Source of the DNA: Bacillus timonensis
Lineage (GTDB): Bacteria; Bacillota; Bacilli; Bacillales; Bacillaceae_L
Assembly: GCF_004799755.1 (NCBI RefSeq)
Contig: NZ_SLUB01000007.1
Span: 62,001-126,000, forward strand
Direction of reading: 5' to 3'
Length of the DNA: 64,000 nucleotides
The notes under the pieces were generated by a model, which was not told the DNA's origin, made no database searches, and saw nothing but the letters and a program-made list of their open reading frames with translations. The translations under genes were made by a program, and so were the position numbers. Positions 45,848 through 56,268 of the stretch are shown piece after piece; the stretch's first letter is position 1, and every line of letters starts with the position of its first letter.

Positions 45848-47101
45848 TCAACCCTCTAATAACAAGTCTTCTGGGTCTTCTAATAGTTCTTTTACTTTCA
45901 CAAGGAATCCTACAGCATCCTTACCATCGATAATTCGGTGGTCATAAGACAAGGCCACATACATCATCGGACGTACTTCAACAGTGTCTTTATTATCTAC
46001 AACTACTGGACGTCTTTGGATTTTGTGCATTCCTAAAATACCAACCTGTGGTGCGTTAATAATCGGAGTTGAATTTAGAGAACCGAATGTACCACCGTTT
46101 GTAATTGTGAATGTACCACCTTGTAAGTCACTTAAACCTAGTTGGTTGTTTCTTGCTTTTTCTGCTAGGCGAGCAATTTCACTTTCAATCCCTGCAAAGC
46201 TTAATGTATCAGCATTACGTACAACTGGTACAACTAACCCTTCTTCTGCAGAAACAGCAATGCCGATATCGTAGAACTTTTTAAGAAGAATCTCGTTGCC
46301 TTGGATTTCAGCGTTAACAAATGGATATGCCTTTAATGCACCGATAACAGCTTTCGTAAAGAAGGACATGAACCCAAGTTTGACGCCATGCTTTTTAAGG
46401 AAAGCATCTTTGCGACGAGCTCTTACATCCATCACAGCTGTCATATCTACTTCGTTAAATGTTGTTAGCATCGCAGCAGTATGCTGTGCTTCAACAAGAC
46501 GTTTTGCAATGGTTTGACGACGTCTAGACATTTTAATACGTTCTACACGTGGGTCGTCATTTACTACTGGTGCTGCTGCAGGCTGTTTTGCCGCAGCAGC
46601 TGGTGCTGGAGTTGCTTGTGCTTGCTTATAAGCTTCTACTCCTTCAACGCGAACGCGACCAAGTGGATCTTTGTATGGAACTTCATTTAAGTCAATACCA
46701 AGCTCTCTTGCTCTTTTTCTAGCTGCAGGTGAAGCAATAGCTTGCTTGCCTTTTTCTTCTGCAGTTTCAGCTGCAACTGGCTCTTGTTTTTCTTCTGGTG
46801 CTGGTGCTGCCGCTTTAGGCTCTTCAGCTGGTGCTGCTTCTTGCGCCGGAGCACTTGCTTCAGATCCATTTTCATCAAGCTTTGCAATCACTTGACCTAC
46901 TTCGACATTATCGCCTGGTTGGAACAAGAATTCCTTAATAACACCTGTATATTCACTGTTAATTTCAACATTTACTTTGTCAGTTTCAAGTTCAGCGATT
47001 GACTCACCTTTGTTAACGAGTTCGCCTTCTTTTTTTAACCATTCAACAATTGTTCCTTCTGTAATGGACTCAGCTAATTCCGGTACTTTAATTTCGATCA
47101 T
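45848..47101 (-). CDS. odhB: 2-oxoglutarate dehydrogenase E2 (dihydrolipoyl succinyltransferase)
   Basis: A 417-residue core subunit of the TCA-cycle 2-oxoglutarate dehydrogenase complex. Lipoyl domain at 1-77 with lipoylated K42 ([11 protein letters not shown]), an Ala/Pro/Glu-rich linker, a peripheral-subunit-binding domain at about 125-165 ([15 protein letters not shown]) and a catalytic domain with YDHRIIDG (H388, D392). The ATG at 47101 follows AAAGGAGGG and overlaps the odhA stop by four bases. No E3 gene is adjacent; lpdA is usually elsewhere. Confidence 0.97.
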   Translation of the reverse strand: MIEIKVPELAESITEGTIVEWLKKEGELVNKGESIAELETDKVNVEINSEYTGVIKEFLFQPGDNVEVGQVIAKLDENGSEASAPAQEAAPAEEPKAAAPAPEEKQEPVAAETAEEKGKQAIASPAARKRARELGIDLNEVPYKDPLGRVRVEGVEAYKQAQATPAPAAAAKQPAAAPVVNDDPRVERIKMSRRRQTIAKRLVEAQHTAAMLTTFNEVDMTAVMDVRARRKDAFLKKHGVKLGFMSFFTKAVIGALKAYPFVNAEIQGNEILLKKFYDIGIAVSAEEGLVVPVVRNADTLSFAGIESEIARLAEKARNNQLGLSDLQGGTFTITNGGTFGSLNSTPIINAPQVGILGMHKIQRRPVVVDNKDTVEVRPMMYVALSYDHRIIDGKDAVGFLVKVKELLEDPEDLLLEG

Positions 47102-49938
47102 TGCTGATTCCCTCCTTTGTCTATATGCAATGCATCTTGCATGATCCAAGCTTGTTCTTGTTTATGAATATCTGGGTCGCCCGTTGCTGGACTTGAACGC
47201 TTCGGTCTACCAATATAATCTACTTTAATGTATTCAGATAAAACGTCCATTAATACTGAGTGTAGAGCTGGCCATGCTCCCATATTCTTAGGCTCTTCTT
47301 GAACCCAAACAACCTCTTTAAGATTTGGATACTGACTAACTAATTCCTCTACTTCTTTCTTAGGGAATGGATACAGTTGTTCCACTCTCGCAATATGCAA
47401 GCTGTCTGCTAGTTCAGCAGGTAAGTTAGCCGCTTCTGTTGCTAGGTCAATTGCTACTTTACCCGTACAAAGTATTAAGCGTGTCACTTTCTCTTTCTCA
47501 GTTCCCATTCCTGGTTGCTCAAGTAATGGCTTGAAGCTTCCATGGGTTAAATCTGCTAGCGACGAAGCTGTTTGCGGATGACGTAGCAGACTCTTTGGTG
47601 TCATCACAATCAATGGTCTTGCTTCTTCGGTTGAAGTAAGCAAGGATTGTCTTCTTAATAAATGGAAGTATTGAGAAGCACTAGTTACGTTCGCCACAAT
47701 CCAGTTGTTTTCACCAGCTGCATTTAAGAATCGCTCCACTCTACCACTTGAGTGCTCTGGACCTTGTCCTTCATATCCATGTGGTAAAAGCATCACAAGA
47801 CCTGATTTTTGTCCCCATTTCGCATGACCTGAAGAAATGAATTGGTCAATAATTGGCTGAGCTACGTTCACAAAGTCACCAAACTGTGCTTCCCAAAGGA
47901 CAAGCGCATTCTCATCTTGAACACTATACCCATACTCAAATCCAAGAACAGCAGTTTCAGATAATGGGCTGTTATAGATGGAGAATGAAGCTTTAGCTTC
48001 TGGGATATTGTGTAATGGGATATATTTTTCATTAGTTTCATAGTCATTTAATGCCACATGACGATGGGCAAATGTTCCTCTTTCACTATCCTGACCCGTT
48101 AAGCGAACTGTTTTTCCTTCTGCAAGAACAGATCCGAATGCTAGTGTTTCTGCCAATGCCCAGTCTACTTTATTGTCTTCATCCAGAGCATTTTCGCGGC
48201 GCTTTAAAATACGCTCAAGCTTTGGATACACAGATAAAGATTGTGGCCATTGTAGTAATCCCTTATTCATACTACGTAATAGCTCAGCATCTACTGTCGT
48301 ATCGAATTCCGGAATAGCAGATAAAGCTTTTGGCTTCTTAGGCTTCACACGCTCTTCATTTTCGACAAAATCATCATAAATGGCTTGAAGACTTTGCATG
48401 AATTCTTCACGTTTTTCTACAAGTTCCTCGGCTGTCATCACGTTCCCGGCAACAAGTTCATTACCATATTTATCAGCAATAACAGGGTGATTTGCAATTT
48501 TCTTGTACAATAATGGCTGCGTTACACTTGGGTCATCCATTTCGTTGTGACCAAAACGTCTGTATCCAACTAAGTCAATTAAAATATCTTTTTCAAAACG
48601 CTTACGGTATTCATAAGCAAAATGAATCGCGGAAAGACATGCTTCAGGGTCATCTGCATTAACACGCAAAATCGGAATTTCATATCCTTTTGCAAGGTCA
48701 CTCGCAAAACGTGTTGAACGAGAATCTGTATTATTGGTTGTGAATCCAACCATATTATTGGCAATGATATGAACCGTTCCGCCAGTTTCATAGCCTTTCA
48801 ATCTGCTTAAGTTTAATGTTTCAGCTACTACACCTTCACCAGGGAAAGCCGCGTCACCATGTATAAGGACACTAATTGCACTTTGCTTATCTTGAACAGG
48901 GTATCCAGCTTTTCTAGTGTTGTCCTGTGCAGCACGGGTAAGTCCTAATACAACAGGGTTAACGAACTCTAGGTGACTTGGATTGTTCGCAAGATTAATA
49001 CGAGTTACATGTTCCTTAGGGCCTTTAAACTTTCGATCAGCTCCCAAGTGATATTTCACATCTCCAGACCACCCATAGTTAATCCCTCTTGAACCTTCAG
49101 ATGGAATTAAATCTTTGTTTGGTGAATGATGGAACTCGGAGAAAATCAGTTCATATGGCTTGTGAAGGACATGTGCCAACACATTTAATCGGCCGCGGTG
49201 AGCCATACCGATCATAATATTGTCGGTGCCATCACTACTGCCTTCTTGAATTAAGCGTTCCAGCATTGGTACAAGCATATCCAATCCTTCGATTGAGAAG
49301 CGCTTTTGACCAACGAATGTTTTGTGTAAGAACTTCTCAAAGCCATCCACATTCATGAGACGCTCTGCAAGTTGTTTCTTTTCGTCAGCAGTAAGCTTTA
49401 ACCCGATTCCATTGATTTCAACCTGCTGTCTTAACCATTGTCTCTCATCTTCAGCATCAACATGTCCAAATTCATAAGCAATGGTTTGCGTATAAACAGC
49501 TTTTAAATGTTCATAGGCATCCCAACCGGTTTGAACGGATGGAGGAGCTTCCTCCCAAATATATGTCGCTGGAATATCCATTAATTCTTCTTTCGTGAGG
49601 TTGTAATAACTAGGCTCTAAAAAGCTTGTATCTGGCTTCGGTCTAGTGCGAAGCGGATAGATATCAGCTGCTAAATGCCCATATGCACGAATGTTTTTGA
49701 TTAATTTACTTCCAGATGTAATCGTCTTGATTGTCTTCGGTGAGATCCCCCCACTTACTAATTCTGCTGTTGTTTCTTGCTCATCTGCTGGTGGTGGACC
49801 AAGTTCTTCGAAAAGCGCTTTCACAGAAGGGTCTACTGAACTTGGATCATTCTTGTATTTTTCATACATGTCAAAGACATACCCCATATTTGGGCCATAG
49901 AATGACTCCCACACATTTTTCCTTTGTTGGTTATCCAT
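47098..49938 (-). CDS. odhA: 2-oxoglutarate dehydrogenase E1
   Basis: A thiamine-diphosphate-dependent decarboxylase, 946 residues. Motifs: [15 protein letters not shown], the TPP-binding [32 protein letters not shown] and [18 protein letters not shown]. The ATG at 49938 follows GGAGG by 11 bases; the upstream start at 49956 contains the ribosome site itself and is rejected. Co-transcribed with odhB (ATGA overlap). Divergent from a Crp/Fnr-type regulator, with an FNR-like box between, which raises the possibility of oxygen or redox control of this aerobic TCA step. Confidence 0.97.
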   Translation of the reverse strand: MDNQQRKNVWESFYGPNMGYVFDMYEKYKNDPSSVDPSVKALFEELGPPPADEQETTAELVSGGISPKTIKTITSGSKLIKNIRAYGHLAADIYPLRTRPKPDTSFLEPSYYNLTKEELMDIPATYIWEEAPPSVQTGWDAYEHLKAVYTQTIAYEFGHVDAEDERQWLRQQVEINGIGLKLTADEKKQLAERLMNVDGFEKFLHKTFVGQKRFSIEGLDMLVPMLERLIQEGSSDGTDNIMIGMAHRGRLNVLAHVLHKPYELIFSEFHHSPNKDLIPSEGSRGINYGWSGDVKYHLGADRKFKGPKEHVTRINLANNPSHLEFVNPVVLGLTRAAQDNTRKAGYPVQDKQSAISVLIHGDAAFPGEGVVAETLNLSRLKGYETGGTVHIIANNMVGFTTNNTDSRSTRFASDLAKGYEIPILRVNADDPEACLSAIHFAYEYRKRFEKDILIDLVGYRRFGHNEMDDPSVTQPLLYKKIANHPVIADKYGNELVAGNVMTAEELVEKREEFMQSLQAIYDDFVENEERVKPKKPKALSAIPEFDTTVDAELLRSMNKGLLQWPQSLSVYPKLERILKRRENALDEDNKVDWALAETLAFGSVLAEGKTVRLTGQDSERGTFAHRHVALNDYETNEKYIPLHNIPEAKASFSIYNSPLSETAVLGFEYGYSVQDENALVLWEAQFGDFVNVAQPIIDQFISSGHAKWGQKSGLVMLLPHGYEGQGPEHSSGRVERFLNAAGENNWIVANVTSASQYFHLLRRQSLLTSTEEARPLIVMTPKSLLRHPQTASSLADLTHGSFKPLLEQPGMGTEKEKVTRLILCTGKVAIDLATEAANLPAELADSLHIARVEQLYPFPKKEVEELVSQYPNLKEVVWVQEEPKNMGAWPALHSVLMDVLSEYIKVDYIGRPKRSSPATGDPDIHKQEQAWIMQDALHIDKGGNQQ

Positions 49939-50179
49939 TTTGTTGTTAGCCTCCATATTACATTCATACTTTGTAATACTTAATAGACAAATTTTTATTT
50001 TATAGAACTATGACGTCTACCCATACTATACCCCATTACCAGTTAATTTCTAGTAAAATGCTTACATTGGAATTTTCCAGAAAAAAGCCAGAAAAACAGG
50101 CAAAATAAGAGTCATTATATAGTCATAATTCTGATTAAATATGTTATCCTTATCTTATAGTTGAAAGCAGAAAGTTTCC

Positions 50180-50193
50180 TTGATATAAATCAA
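50180..50193. promoter_or_regulatory. FNR/CRP-type binding box
   Basis: TTGATATAAATCAA matches the FNR consensus TTGAT-N4-ATCAA exactly; flanking C/G extends the arms to six bases. 213 bp before the Crp/Fnr gene and 242 bp before odhA. Confidence 0.8.
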
Positions 50194-50255
50194 GTTTTCA
50201 AAGGAATTTTGCTAAAGAAAAATATATGATTTGGAATAACATAAAGTGAAGTCTC

Positions 50256-50270
50256 TATTGTAGTACAATA
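50256..50270. promoter_or_regulatory. Perfect 15-bp palindrome upstream of the Crp/Fnr gene
   Basis: TATTGTA-G-TACAATA, nested within outer AAGTG/CACTT arms. Probably a dimeric regulator site; the regulator cannot be named. Confidence 0.55.
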
Positions 50271-50392
50271 TTCCACTTGAAGTAAAGAAACCGTTAGAAA
50301 AGTTGTTGATTGATTTACACTTTTAGAACCAAAAGACCGTTTAGACTTCGAACAGGGTAGGTAAACTAAAGTACAACAGGAGTCCGCATTTT

Positions 50393-51118
50393 ATGGGCAT
50401 TTTGAAAGGAGAAAAAGTGTTCTGTATGATTAGCAGTCCACATGATCCAAGCTATATTTGTCACGTACCTATTTTTCAAGGTTTAAATGAGGAGGAAATG
50501 AATCTTTTACAAAAGGTCGTTCAGATTCGTGATTATCACAAGGGGGATGTGATTTTTAGAGAAGGTGACCCTTCTGACACTCTCTATATTATTGGGGAGG
50601 GCATTATTAAAATCACAAAAGTGGCAGAGGACGGAAAGGAACAAATTGTTCGCCTCTTATTCCCTGACGACTTTTTTGGACAGTCTGCAATGCTTCAATC
50701 AGAAAATCATTATGCAAATGCGGTTGCGATTAGTGACACCGTTATCTATACCATTCAGAAACAAGATTTTTTCAATACATTAGAACGCAATCATAAAATG
50801 GCACTTCGATTCATGCGGGCATTAAACGAAAGAATTTATCAAGCCGACGAGTGGATGAGTTTACTAAGCTTAATGGAGGTCGAGCAACGGTTAGCAAGTG
50901 TCCTCCTTTTATTCAATGACCGAGTTCGCTCCAAAGATGGTCGTTTTAAGCTTCCTATTACAAAAAAGGTTTTGGCTTCTCTAATTGGTACAACGCCTGA
51001 AACCATCAGCCGGAAATTTGTTAAGTTCATTTCAGAAAACCTCATTGAGGTAAATGGTCAAAGGAATATTCATATCCTTGATCTTGAGGGCTTAAAAAAG
51101 AAGGCAAAAACATTATAA
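50393..51118 (+). CDS. Crp/Fnr-family regulator (FLP-like, two N-terminal Cys)
   Basis: A 241-residue regulator with a cyclic-nucleotide-like sensor domain (about 30-150) and a C-terminal winged helix (LPITKKVLASLIGTTPETIS at about 193-212). The N-terminus carries Cys11 and Cys23 around HDPSYICHVPIF. This spacing is seen in firmicute FLP/FNR-like proteins, where a thiol or metal switch is used; four Cys for an iron-sulfur cluster are not present. ATG 50393 follows AGGAG by ten bases; GTG 50417 after AAAGGAG is an alternative. Likely binds the FNR-type box upstream. Confidence 0.88.
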   Translation: MGILKGEKVFCMISSPHDPSYICHVPIFQGLNEEEMNLLQKVVQIRDYHKGDVIFREGDPSDTLYIIGEGIIKITKVAEDGKEQIVRLLFPDDFFGQSAMLQSENHYANAVAISDTVIYTIQKQDFFNTLERNHKMALRFMRALNERIYQADEWMSLLSLMEVEQRLASVLLLFNDRVRSKDGRFKLPITKKVLASLIGTTPETISRKFVKFISENLIEVNGQRNIHILDLEGLKKKAKTL

Positions 51119-51126
51119 AGGTGTAG

Positions 51127-51148
51127 CCCCACATTCGAAAATGTGGGG
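51127..51148 (+). terminator. Terminator of the Crp/Fnr gene
   Basis: CCCCACAT/ATGTGGGG stem with a 6-nt loop, then TGTTTTTTT. Confidence 0.92.
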
Positions 51149-51171
51149 TGTTTTTTTGTCGCAAAATAAAA

Positions 51172-51194
51172 CGCCCGACCATTTTGGCCGAGCG
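51172..51194 (-). terminator. Terminator of the M23 hydrolase gene
   Basis: A GC-rich imperfect stem (CGCTCGGCC/GGTCGGGCG) followed by TTTTATTTT on the minus strand. Confidence 0.65.
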
Positions 51195-51205
51195 CTTTTA
51201 CACCA

Positions 51206-52513
51206 TTAATATGACACATATAGAAGTGGGTTGACTGCGTTTGAGTGCCCTCCACTGTATTGGGTTGGACTATATGGTCCGTCATAGATTTCAAAATGAA
51301 GATGTGGTCCCGTTGAGTCACCTGTATTTCCCATGTAGCCAATCAATTGACCTTGTTCTACTCGGTCATACTGACTAACAAAACGTTGATCTAAATGTGC
51401 ATAGACAGTAGTCATTTGCCGTCCATTGATATAGTGGGTAATCATAATGACATTTCCATAACTACTTTCTAGACGGGATCGTGTAATCGTGCCGCTTGCT
51501 GCTGCATAGATTGGAACATTTCCTACACGACCACCTTTTCCAATATCAATCCCAAAGTGCATTTTTCCCCAACGCATTTCAAAACGCGAAGTTAAACGCC
51601 CTGTTGTCGGGTTTATAAATGCCCCATTGTTCACAACAGGAGGTGGCGGTGGAGGCGGTGTAGTCCCTTCCGCTTCCGCTTTTTTCCGCTCTTCCTCAGC
51701 TTTTCTTCGCTGCTCCTCGAGCTCTTTTTGCTTTTGGTTCCACGCGTTGATTTCCATCTGGATCGCCTTTTCCTGTGAGGCTAATAACTCTCCGACATCC
51801 TCCAATGCATGGAGCTCCTCGTGCATCTTTTGCTCCTCAACCTCTAATTGGGCCATTACTTTATTTTGTTCTTGAATTTGACCCTGTAGCTGGACTTCTA
51901 ACCGATCAAGTTCCTTCAACTGATCTTCCTGCTGCGCAAGCAAAGTTTTAACTTCTTCTTTGTTTTCTTCAAGTTGTTTAATGTCTGATTCATGCTCCTT
52001 CATGATTTCACGGTCAGCTTGTACGAACGTAGATACCGCGCTTACCCGATTTATAAAATCGTTAAAGCTTTTGGCACCGAGCAACACGTCTACATAACTA
52101 ACCACTCCACCACTTTGCTGGAGGCTGCGCATCCGCTCTTTAATAAGCTCGTCCCGCTTGTGAATACGTTCCTCAAGAATCTTCATTTCTGCTTCTAGTC
52201 GTTCAATTTCTTCTTTCGTTTCTTGAATTTGTGCTTTTGTACCATCAATTTTACTGCGCGTTTCACTTACGGCAGCATCAAGTCGTTTAATTTCCTGTTC
52301 AACACCGACTTTTTGTTGTTTAATTTCGCCAATTTTTTCTTCTTTTTGAGTAATTTCAGACTCTAGCTCAGATTTCTTTTCCTGAACTTCTTTCTTTTCA
52401 TTTTCTAGCTGTTCATTTTTTTGAATCGCTAATGCAGTATTAGGCATGGCCGTCAATAAACTTCCGAGTCCTATTGATATACCTACTCCAACCATTAGAA
52501 GTTTGCGCTTCAA
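51206..52513 (-). CDS. Secreted coiled-coil M23 peptidoglycan endopeptidase (EnvC/PcsB-like)
   Basis: A 435-residue protein. Signal peptide (about 1-29, ending NTALA). A very long coiled coil (about 32-275, rich in Glu/Lys/Gln) holds a PcsB-N-like insert (SYVDVLLGAKSFNDFINRVS). A run of seven prolines precedes the C-terminal LytM/M23 domain with HFGIDIG and GPHLHFEI zinc motifs. The start is TTG at 52513 after AAGGGGG; no ATG gives a complete signal peptide. Such coiled-coil hydrolases are typically activated by FtsEX. It should cut cell-wall cross-links during growth or division. Confidence 0.92.
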   Translation of the reverse strand: MKRKLLMVGVGISIGLGSLLTAMPNTALAIQKNEQLENEKKEVQEKKSELESEITQKEEKIGEIKQQKVGVEQEIKRLDAAVSETRSKIDGTKAQIQETKEEIERLEAEMKILEERIHKRDELIKERMRSLQQSGGVVSYVDVLLGAKSFNDFINRVSAVSTFVQADREIMKEHESDIKQLEENKEEVKTLLAQQEDQLKELDRLEVQLQGQIQEQNKVMAQLEVEEQKMHEELHALEDVGELLASQEKAIQMEINAWNQKQKELEEQRRKAEEERKKAEAEGTTPPPPPPPVVNNGAFINPTTGRLTSRFEMRWGKMHFGIDIGKGGRVGNVPIYAAASGTITRSRLESSYGNVIMITHYINGRQMTTVYAHLDQRFVSQYDRVEQGQLIGYMGNTGDSTGPHLHFEIYDGPYSPTQYSGGHSNAVNPLLYVSY

Positions 52514-52625
52514 CGAAATAGCATCCCCCTTCTACCAACCTAGCAATCTATCATTTTAATGTGTGATAAACATATTCTTCTTTCACCACATCTATCATAT
52601 TTTGCTATATATTCTCATGTTTTGT

Positions 52626-52634
52626 ATTATAACA
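52626..52634 (-). promoter_or_regulatory. Candidate promoter of the M23 hydrolase gene
   Basis: The minus strand reads TGTTATAAT, an extended -10, about 115 bp before the TTG start. The rest of the 290-bp gap is AT-rich and ends in the racemase terminator. Confidence 0.45.
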
Positions 52635-52760
52635 TAAAAATTTGTCTTAAAACGTCAAAGTAATATTACAAATATATTTCACATTCTATTGAAAACACTG
52701 GATTCAGGAAAGATTTTTCGACAAACAAAAGAGACGCACTGACTGTATCTCAAAATAAAA

Positions 52761-52784
52761 AAACTCGCCTTATTAGACGAGTTT
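52761..52784 (-). terminator. Terminator of the ligase/racemase operon
   Basis: AAACTCG/CGAGTTT stem with a 10-nt loop and a TTTTTTTATTTT tail on the minus strand, 20 bp after the racemase stop. Confidence 0.85.
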
Positions 52785-52803
52785 CCTATCATTCTCCGAA
52801 CAT

Positions 52804-53511
52804 TTATTTAAGACGTTTGCCAGAGCGTAATATGGATCTTTCCACTAGTACATTCATTGCGTCAATACTATACTTCGCAGCATGATTATTTAATTTTATA
52901 CAAGATAATTCCGTACACGCCAAAATGACTATTTTGCACTTTTCTTTTTCAACAAGATGCATGATCAATTCTTCAAGCTCACTCGAATCAACGTCAAGGT
53001 CACTTTTGACATTATTATAAATAATATCCATAACCTTTTCTTGTAAGCTATCATTCGGGGCATGAAGAGTTAGGTTATACTTTTTACAAACATCCGCATA
53101 GATTCCGCTCTGAATTGTCCCATTTGTCGCAAGAATACCAATCCTCGTACCTTCCCCAAACCTTTCATGGATATCCTTAATGGTCTCTTCGACCATGTTG
53201 ATAATCGGGATCTTTGTCATCTTTTGCAGCTCATCGTAAAAATAATGAGAAGTGTTACAAGGAATGGCAATGTTTGCGACCCCTGCTGCTTCTAGCAGCT
53301 TGAAATCCTGTTTGACGTCGTTTAAGAACGTTTCACCTGTATTTGTAAGAATGGCATGGGTTCGGTCTGGAAGGGATGCATGATTAAGTATGACCATATT
53401 GAGATGGTCTTGGTCCTTATGAGCATCTGTTCGATTAACAATTTTATCAAAGAAAACAGAGGTTGCCTTTGGACCCATGCCACCAATAATACCTAATGAT
53501 TTTTGCTCCAT
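52804..53511 (-). CDS. Aspartate/glutamate racemase family protein
   Basis: A 235-residue PLP-independent racemase. Both catalytic cysteines are present: C85 in AIPCNTSH and C199 in LACTELS. The N-terminal LGIIGGMGP motif is typical of the Asp/Glu/hydantoin racemase group (RacX/YgeA/aspartate racemase). The ATG at 53511 lies 19 bp after the C39-like gene. Last gene of the operon at 52804-59210, where it could supply a D-amino acid (D-Asp or D-Glu) to the ATP-grasp ligase. Substrate specificity is not readable from sequence. Confidence 0.9.
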   Translation of the reverse strand: MEQKSLGIIGGMGPKATSVFFDKIVNRTDAHKDQDHLNMVILNHASLPDRTHAILTNTGETFLNDVKQDFKLLEAAGVANIAIPCNTSHYFYDELQKMTKIPIINMVEETIKDIHERFGEGTRIGILATNGTIQSGIYADVCKKYNLTLHAPNDSLQEKVMDIIYNNVKSDLDVDSSELEELIMHLVEKEKCKIVILACTELSCIKLNNHAAKYSIDAMNVLVERSILRSGKRLK

Positions 53512-53530
53512 GTTAACACCTATTTCCTAA

Positions 53531-54316
53531 TTACTTTACTGTCATTGCATGACTCCCTAAGTCCTCATAGCTTGCAAAAAATGCATCTGCCTCATAGGTG
53601 ATTTGTCCTTGCAATGGATCCATAACATGCACCTTGTCACCTATATAGCCATTTAGGACAACTGAGTGTAAATTTGTCGGTGCATTGAACTCTGTGTTTG
53701 TGTCATTAATATTCCAAGAATAATTCACTTTTTTCTCAGTTAAGTCTAAAGTTACCCAAATCACTACAGGGTTCCCCTCTTCAAGTTCCATCATGATTTC
53801 CTCACGAGAACTCCCACTTAAGTCTACTGGTTCTAACTTGGCTCCTACCTCATCTATGTAAGCTTGAGCTGCCTTTACAATCGGGGGCGCGTAGGAAAAG
53901 AATCCACTCCATTGCCGTGGGTTTCCGGCATATGCCTTACTCGGATCTGGTCCATACAATACATTGTTGACCGTTTTAAAAGGCTCCTTCGGCAAATAGT
54001 TATCAGCCAGGTCTAATTTAGAAACGTTATAGCCATTAAAATTTAAAATAGAAGTTAACGAAGTAATTTCACAGCCGTTCGGTAATTCCGGTAACTGGAG
54101 TACCTTTTCAACCGGAATAAATACCTCAATTTTACCATTCAATACTTCTCGATATGGATTCGCCTCCTGGGCATACACAGTTGTAAGCCCAGAAAACACA
54201 CCATCAGTTCCAGAAATCACACTTCTAGCAATTCCCTTAACGGTTTCAACATTCACTAATAAATAAATGACACATATGAGATTCAAAAATAATAATCCCG
54301 TTACTATTTTTTTCAC
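53531..54316 (-). CDS. Membrane-anchored C39-like cysteine peptidase
   Basis: A 261-residue protein. An N-terminal hydrophobic segment (residues 5-22) acts as signal or anchor. A papain-like C39_2 domain has C82 (LPNGCEITSLTS), H217 (LHSVVLNGY) and D233 (VMDPLQG) as the probable triad. It should face outside the cell. The start is GTG at 54316 after GGGGAGGGG, preceded by a small hairpin. It lies between the AsnB-like and racemase genes. The family includes proteins of unknown peptidase targets; cell-wall peptides modified by the neighbouring ligases are an inferred target. Confidence 0.88.
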   Translation of the reverse strand: MKKIVTGLLFLNLICVIYLLVNVETVKGIARSVISGTDGVFSGLTTVYAQEANPYREVLNGKIEVFIPVEKVLQLPELPNGCEITSLTSILNFNGYNVSKLDLADNYLPKEPFKTVNNVLYGPDPSKAYAGNPRQWSGFFSYAPPIVKAAQAYIDEVGAKLEPVDLSGSSREEIMMELEEGNPVVIWVTLDLTEKKVNYSWNINDTNTEFNAPTNLHSVVLNGYIGDKVHVMDPLQGQITYEADAFFASYEDLGSHAMTVK

Positions 54317-54333
54317 TTCTATCTGCCCCTCCC

Positions 54334-54350
54334 CCCACTCTTAACGTGGG
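54334..54350 (-). promoter_or_regulatory. Hairpin next to the C39-like gene ribosome site
   Basis: CCCAC/GTGGG stem with a 7-nt loop whose 3' arm runs into the GGGGAGGGG ribosome site. It could limit access to the site. Confidence 0.35.
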
Positions 54351-54413
54351 TTCCTTCTGCTGAAATAAAGTTAGACAATTACTAGAAACCATTTATATGT
54401 GAAAAAACTGATT

Positions 54414-56261
54414 TTATAACTCGACGAAAAATTTCTTATACCATACAAGGAATACATAAACCGTATAGATGTTTCTTGCGTAGTTATGTTTTCCTTGGTA
54501 ATGATCATTAAGGTATCTCATAAGTTCTTCTGTTTGGAAGAATTCTTTTGCAATATCGGATTCGAACATTTCTTTTACAATGTTGTAGTATTTCTCTTCA
54601 CGGAGCCAGTGTCTCATTGGAACTGGGAATCCTACTTTTTCGCGCTTTGCCCATTCCTCAGGTAGCACTTTTTCTGATGCAGCACGAAGAGCATATTTGG
54701 TATCAATATCATTCACACGTAAATCACTAGGGATGTGAGAAGCCATTGACATGACTTCTTTATCTAAAAATGGTACCCGTAATTCAATGGAGTGTGCCAT
54801 ACTCATTTTGTCTGCTTTTAAGAGGATATCCCCTGGCAGCCAAAGCTTCAGGTCAAGATATTGCATTTTTGTAACATCATCTTTCCCCTTAACCTTATCA
54901 TATACTTTTTTCGTAATATTTTGTACAGAAGGGCCTGTTTGATATTCATCTTTTAGGACTTTTCGAGCATCTTCTTCCTCAAATATTCTAGCTTGACCGA
55001 TGAATTTTTCCTCAACCGGTTGGCCACCCTTTACAAGGAAGTTCGTGATTTTATTTTGCGGTAGCGCAGCACTGATTCCGGAAATCATACGTCGAATTCC
55101 ATATGGAATCTTTTCGTATTTTTCTAGCTTTCCAGACTTTTGGTACCATGCATAGCCACCAAAAATTTCATCTGCCCCTTCACCAGAAAGAACAACCGTT
55201 ACGTGCTCACTTGCTAATTTTGATAAAAAGTATAATGGAACGGATGATAGGTTTGATTGCGGCTCATCCATGTGATATTGGATAGTAGGCAGCATTTCAA
55301 ACGCCTGATCTGCCGTCATCAATTCTTTATAGTTCTCAATTTCAAGGATATCGGATAAATCCTTTGCTAAGTTCGTTTCATTGAAGATTCCCTCGTGATC
55401 CTGGAATCCTACAGAAAATGTTTTATTTGGCATTAATAAAGCCGTGATATAACTTGAATCAACCCCACCTGAAAGGAAGGAACCAACCTTTACATCACTA
55501 ATTTTATGGTAATTGACCGATTCCTTTAAGGTATTGTTAATTTCTTCAATATAATGGTCAAGCCCTTTATCATCGGCGTTAAAATCAATATCCCAATAAG
55601 GCTTGATTTCGATATTTCCTTTTTTGTAGAGCATGTAATGACCAGGCTTTAATTTATAGACACCTTTGAAAAAGGTCTCATCAAGCACTGAATATTGGAA
55701 AGTTAAATAAGGCTTGATCGCATCTTTATTTAACTCCTTCTTAAAAGCTGGCTGTTTTAAAAATGACTTAATTTCAGATCCGAAGATAAGAGAGTTATCT
55801 GTTGTATTTTGCGTATAGTATAAAGGCTTTATCCCAAAGAAATCACGTGCTAAAAACATGGACTCATTGTTCTTATCCCAAATCGCAAATGCAAACATCC
55901 CACGAACCTTTTGTAAAAGGTCCACTCCATATTCCTCATATGCATGAACGACAACTTCACTGTCAGAATCACATTTAAAAATATGCCCTTTTTCAATAAG
56001 ATCCTCGCGAAGCTCTTGATAGTTGTAGATTTCACCATTGAAAACTAAAACACAGCTACCATCTTCATTGAGCATAGGCTGGTTCCCTTCTTCAGATAAA
56101 TCAATAATGCTTAGGCGGCGAAAGCCTAAGGTTGCTTGATCATCAGAAAAATAGTTGCCACTATCAGGACCTCTATGAATAATGGTGTCCATCATATCAT
56201 TTATTACTTGTACTTTATCTATTTCAAGCTTTGAATCAGCAAAACCAACGAAACCACACAT
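54414..56261 (-). CDS. asnB: Asparagine synthetase-like glutamine amidotransferase (AsnB/AsnO type)
   Basis: A 615-residue class II amidotransferase. The N-terminal glutaminase begins MCGFVGF with the nucleophile Cys2; the synthetase domain has the PP-loop FLSGGVDSS (about 263-271) and LSGEGADEIFGGY. Length is close to B. subtilis AsnO. Related enzymes make asparagine or amidate carboxylates in the cell wall (B. subtilis AsnB on meso-DAP; AsnH on D-Asp cross-bridges). Seven bases separate it from the MurE-like gene, whose stop lies in its ribosome site, so the two are translationally coupled. Context favours amidation of a ligated D-amino acid or precursor; this is inference. Confidence 0.92.
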   Translation of the reverse strand: MCGFVGFADSKLEIDKVQVINDMMDTIIHRGPDSGNYFSDDQATLGFRRLSIIDLSEEGNQPMLNEDGSCVLVFNGEIYNYQELREDLIEKGHIFKCDSDSEVVVHAYEEYGVDLLQKVRGMFAFAIWDKNNESMFLARDFFGIKPLYYTQNTTDNSLIFGSEIKSFLKQPAFKKELNKDAIKPYLTFQYSVLDETFFKGVYKLKPGHYMLYKKGNIEIKPYWDIDFNADDKGLDHYIEEINNTLKESVNYHKISDVKVGSFLSGGVDSSYITALLMPNKTFSVGFQDHEGIFNETNLAKDLSDILEIENYKELMTADQAFEMLPTIQYHMDEPQSNLSSVPLYFLSKLASEHVTVVLSGEGADEIFGGYAWYQKSGKLEKYEKIPYGIRRMISGISAALPQNKITNFLVKGGQPVEEKFIGQARIFEEEDARKVLKDEYQTGPSVQNITKKVYDKVKGKDDVTKMQYLDLKLWLPGDILLKADKMSMAHSIELRVPFLDKEVMSMASHIPSDLRVNDIDTKYALRAASEKVLPEEWAKREKVGFPVPMRHWLREEKYYNIVKEMFESDIAKEFFQTEELMRYLNDHYQGKHNYARNIYTVYVFLVWYKKFFVEL

Positions 56262-56268
56262 AGTTTTA

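Larger units (their letters stand above)
49939..50392. other. Divergent regulatory region between odhA and the Crp/Fnr gene
   Basis: 454 bp without a gene. On the minus strand a TATAGT -10 candidate lies about 90 bp before odhA. It also holds an FNR-type box (50180-50193) and a perfect 15-bp palindrome (50256-50270). No terminator lies between the two divergent genes. Confidence 0.6.
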
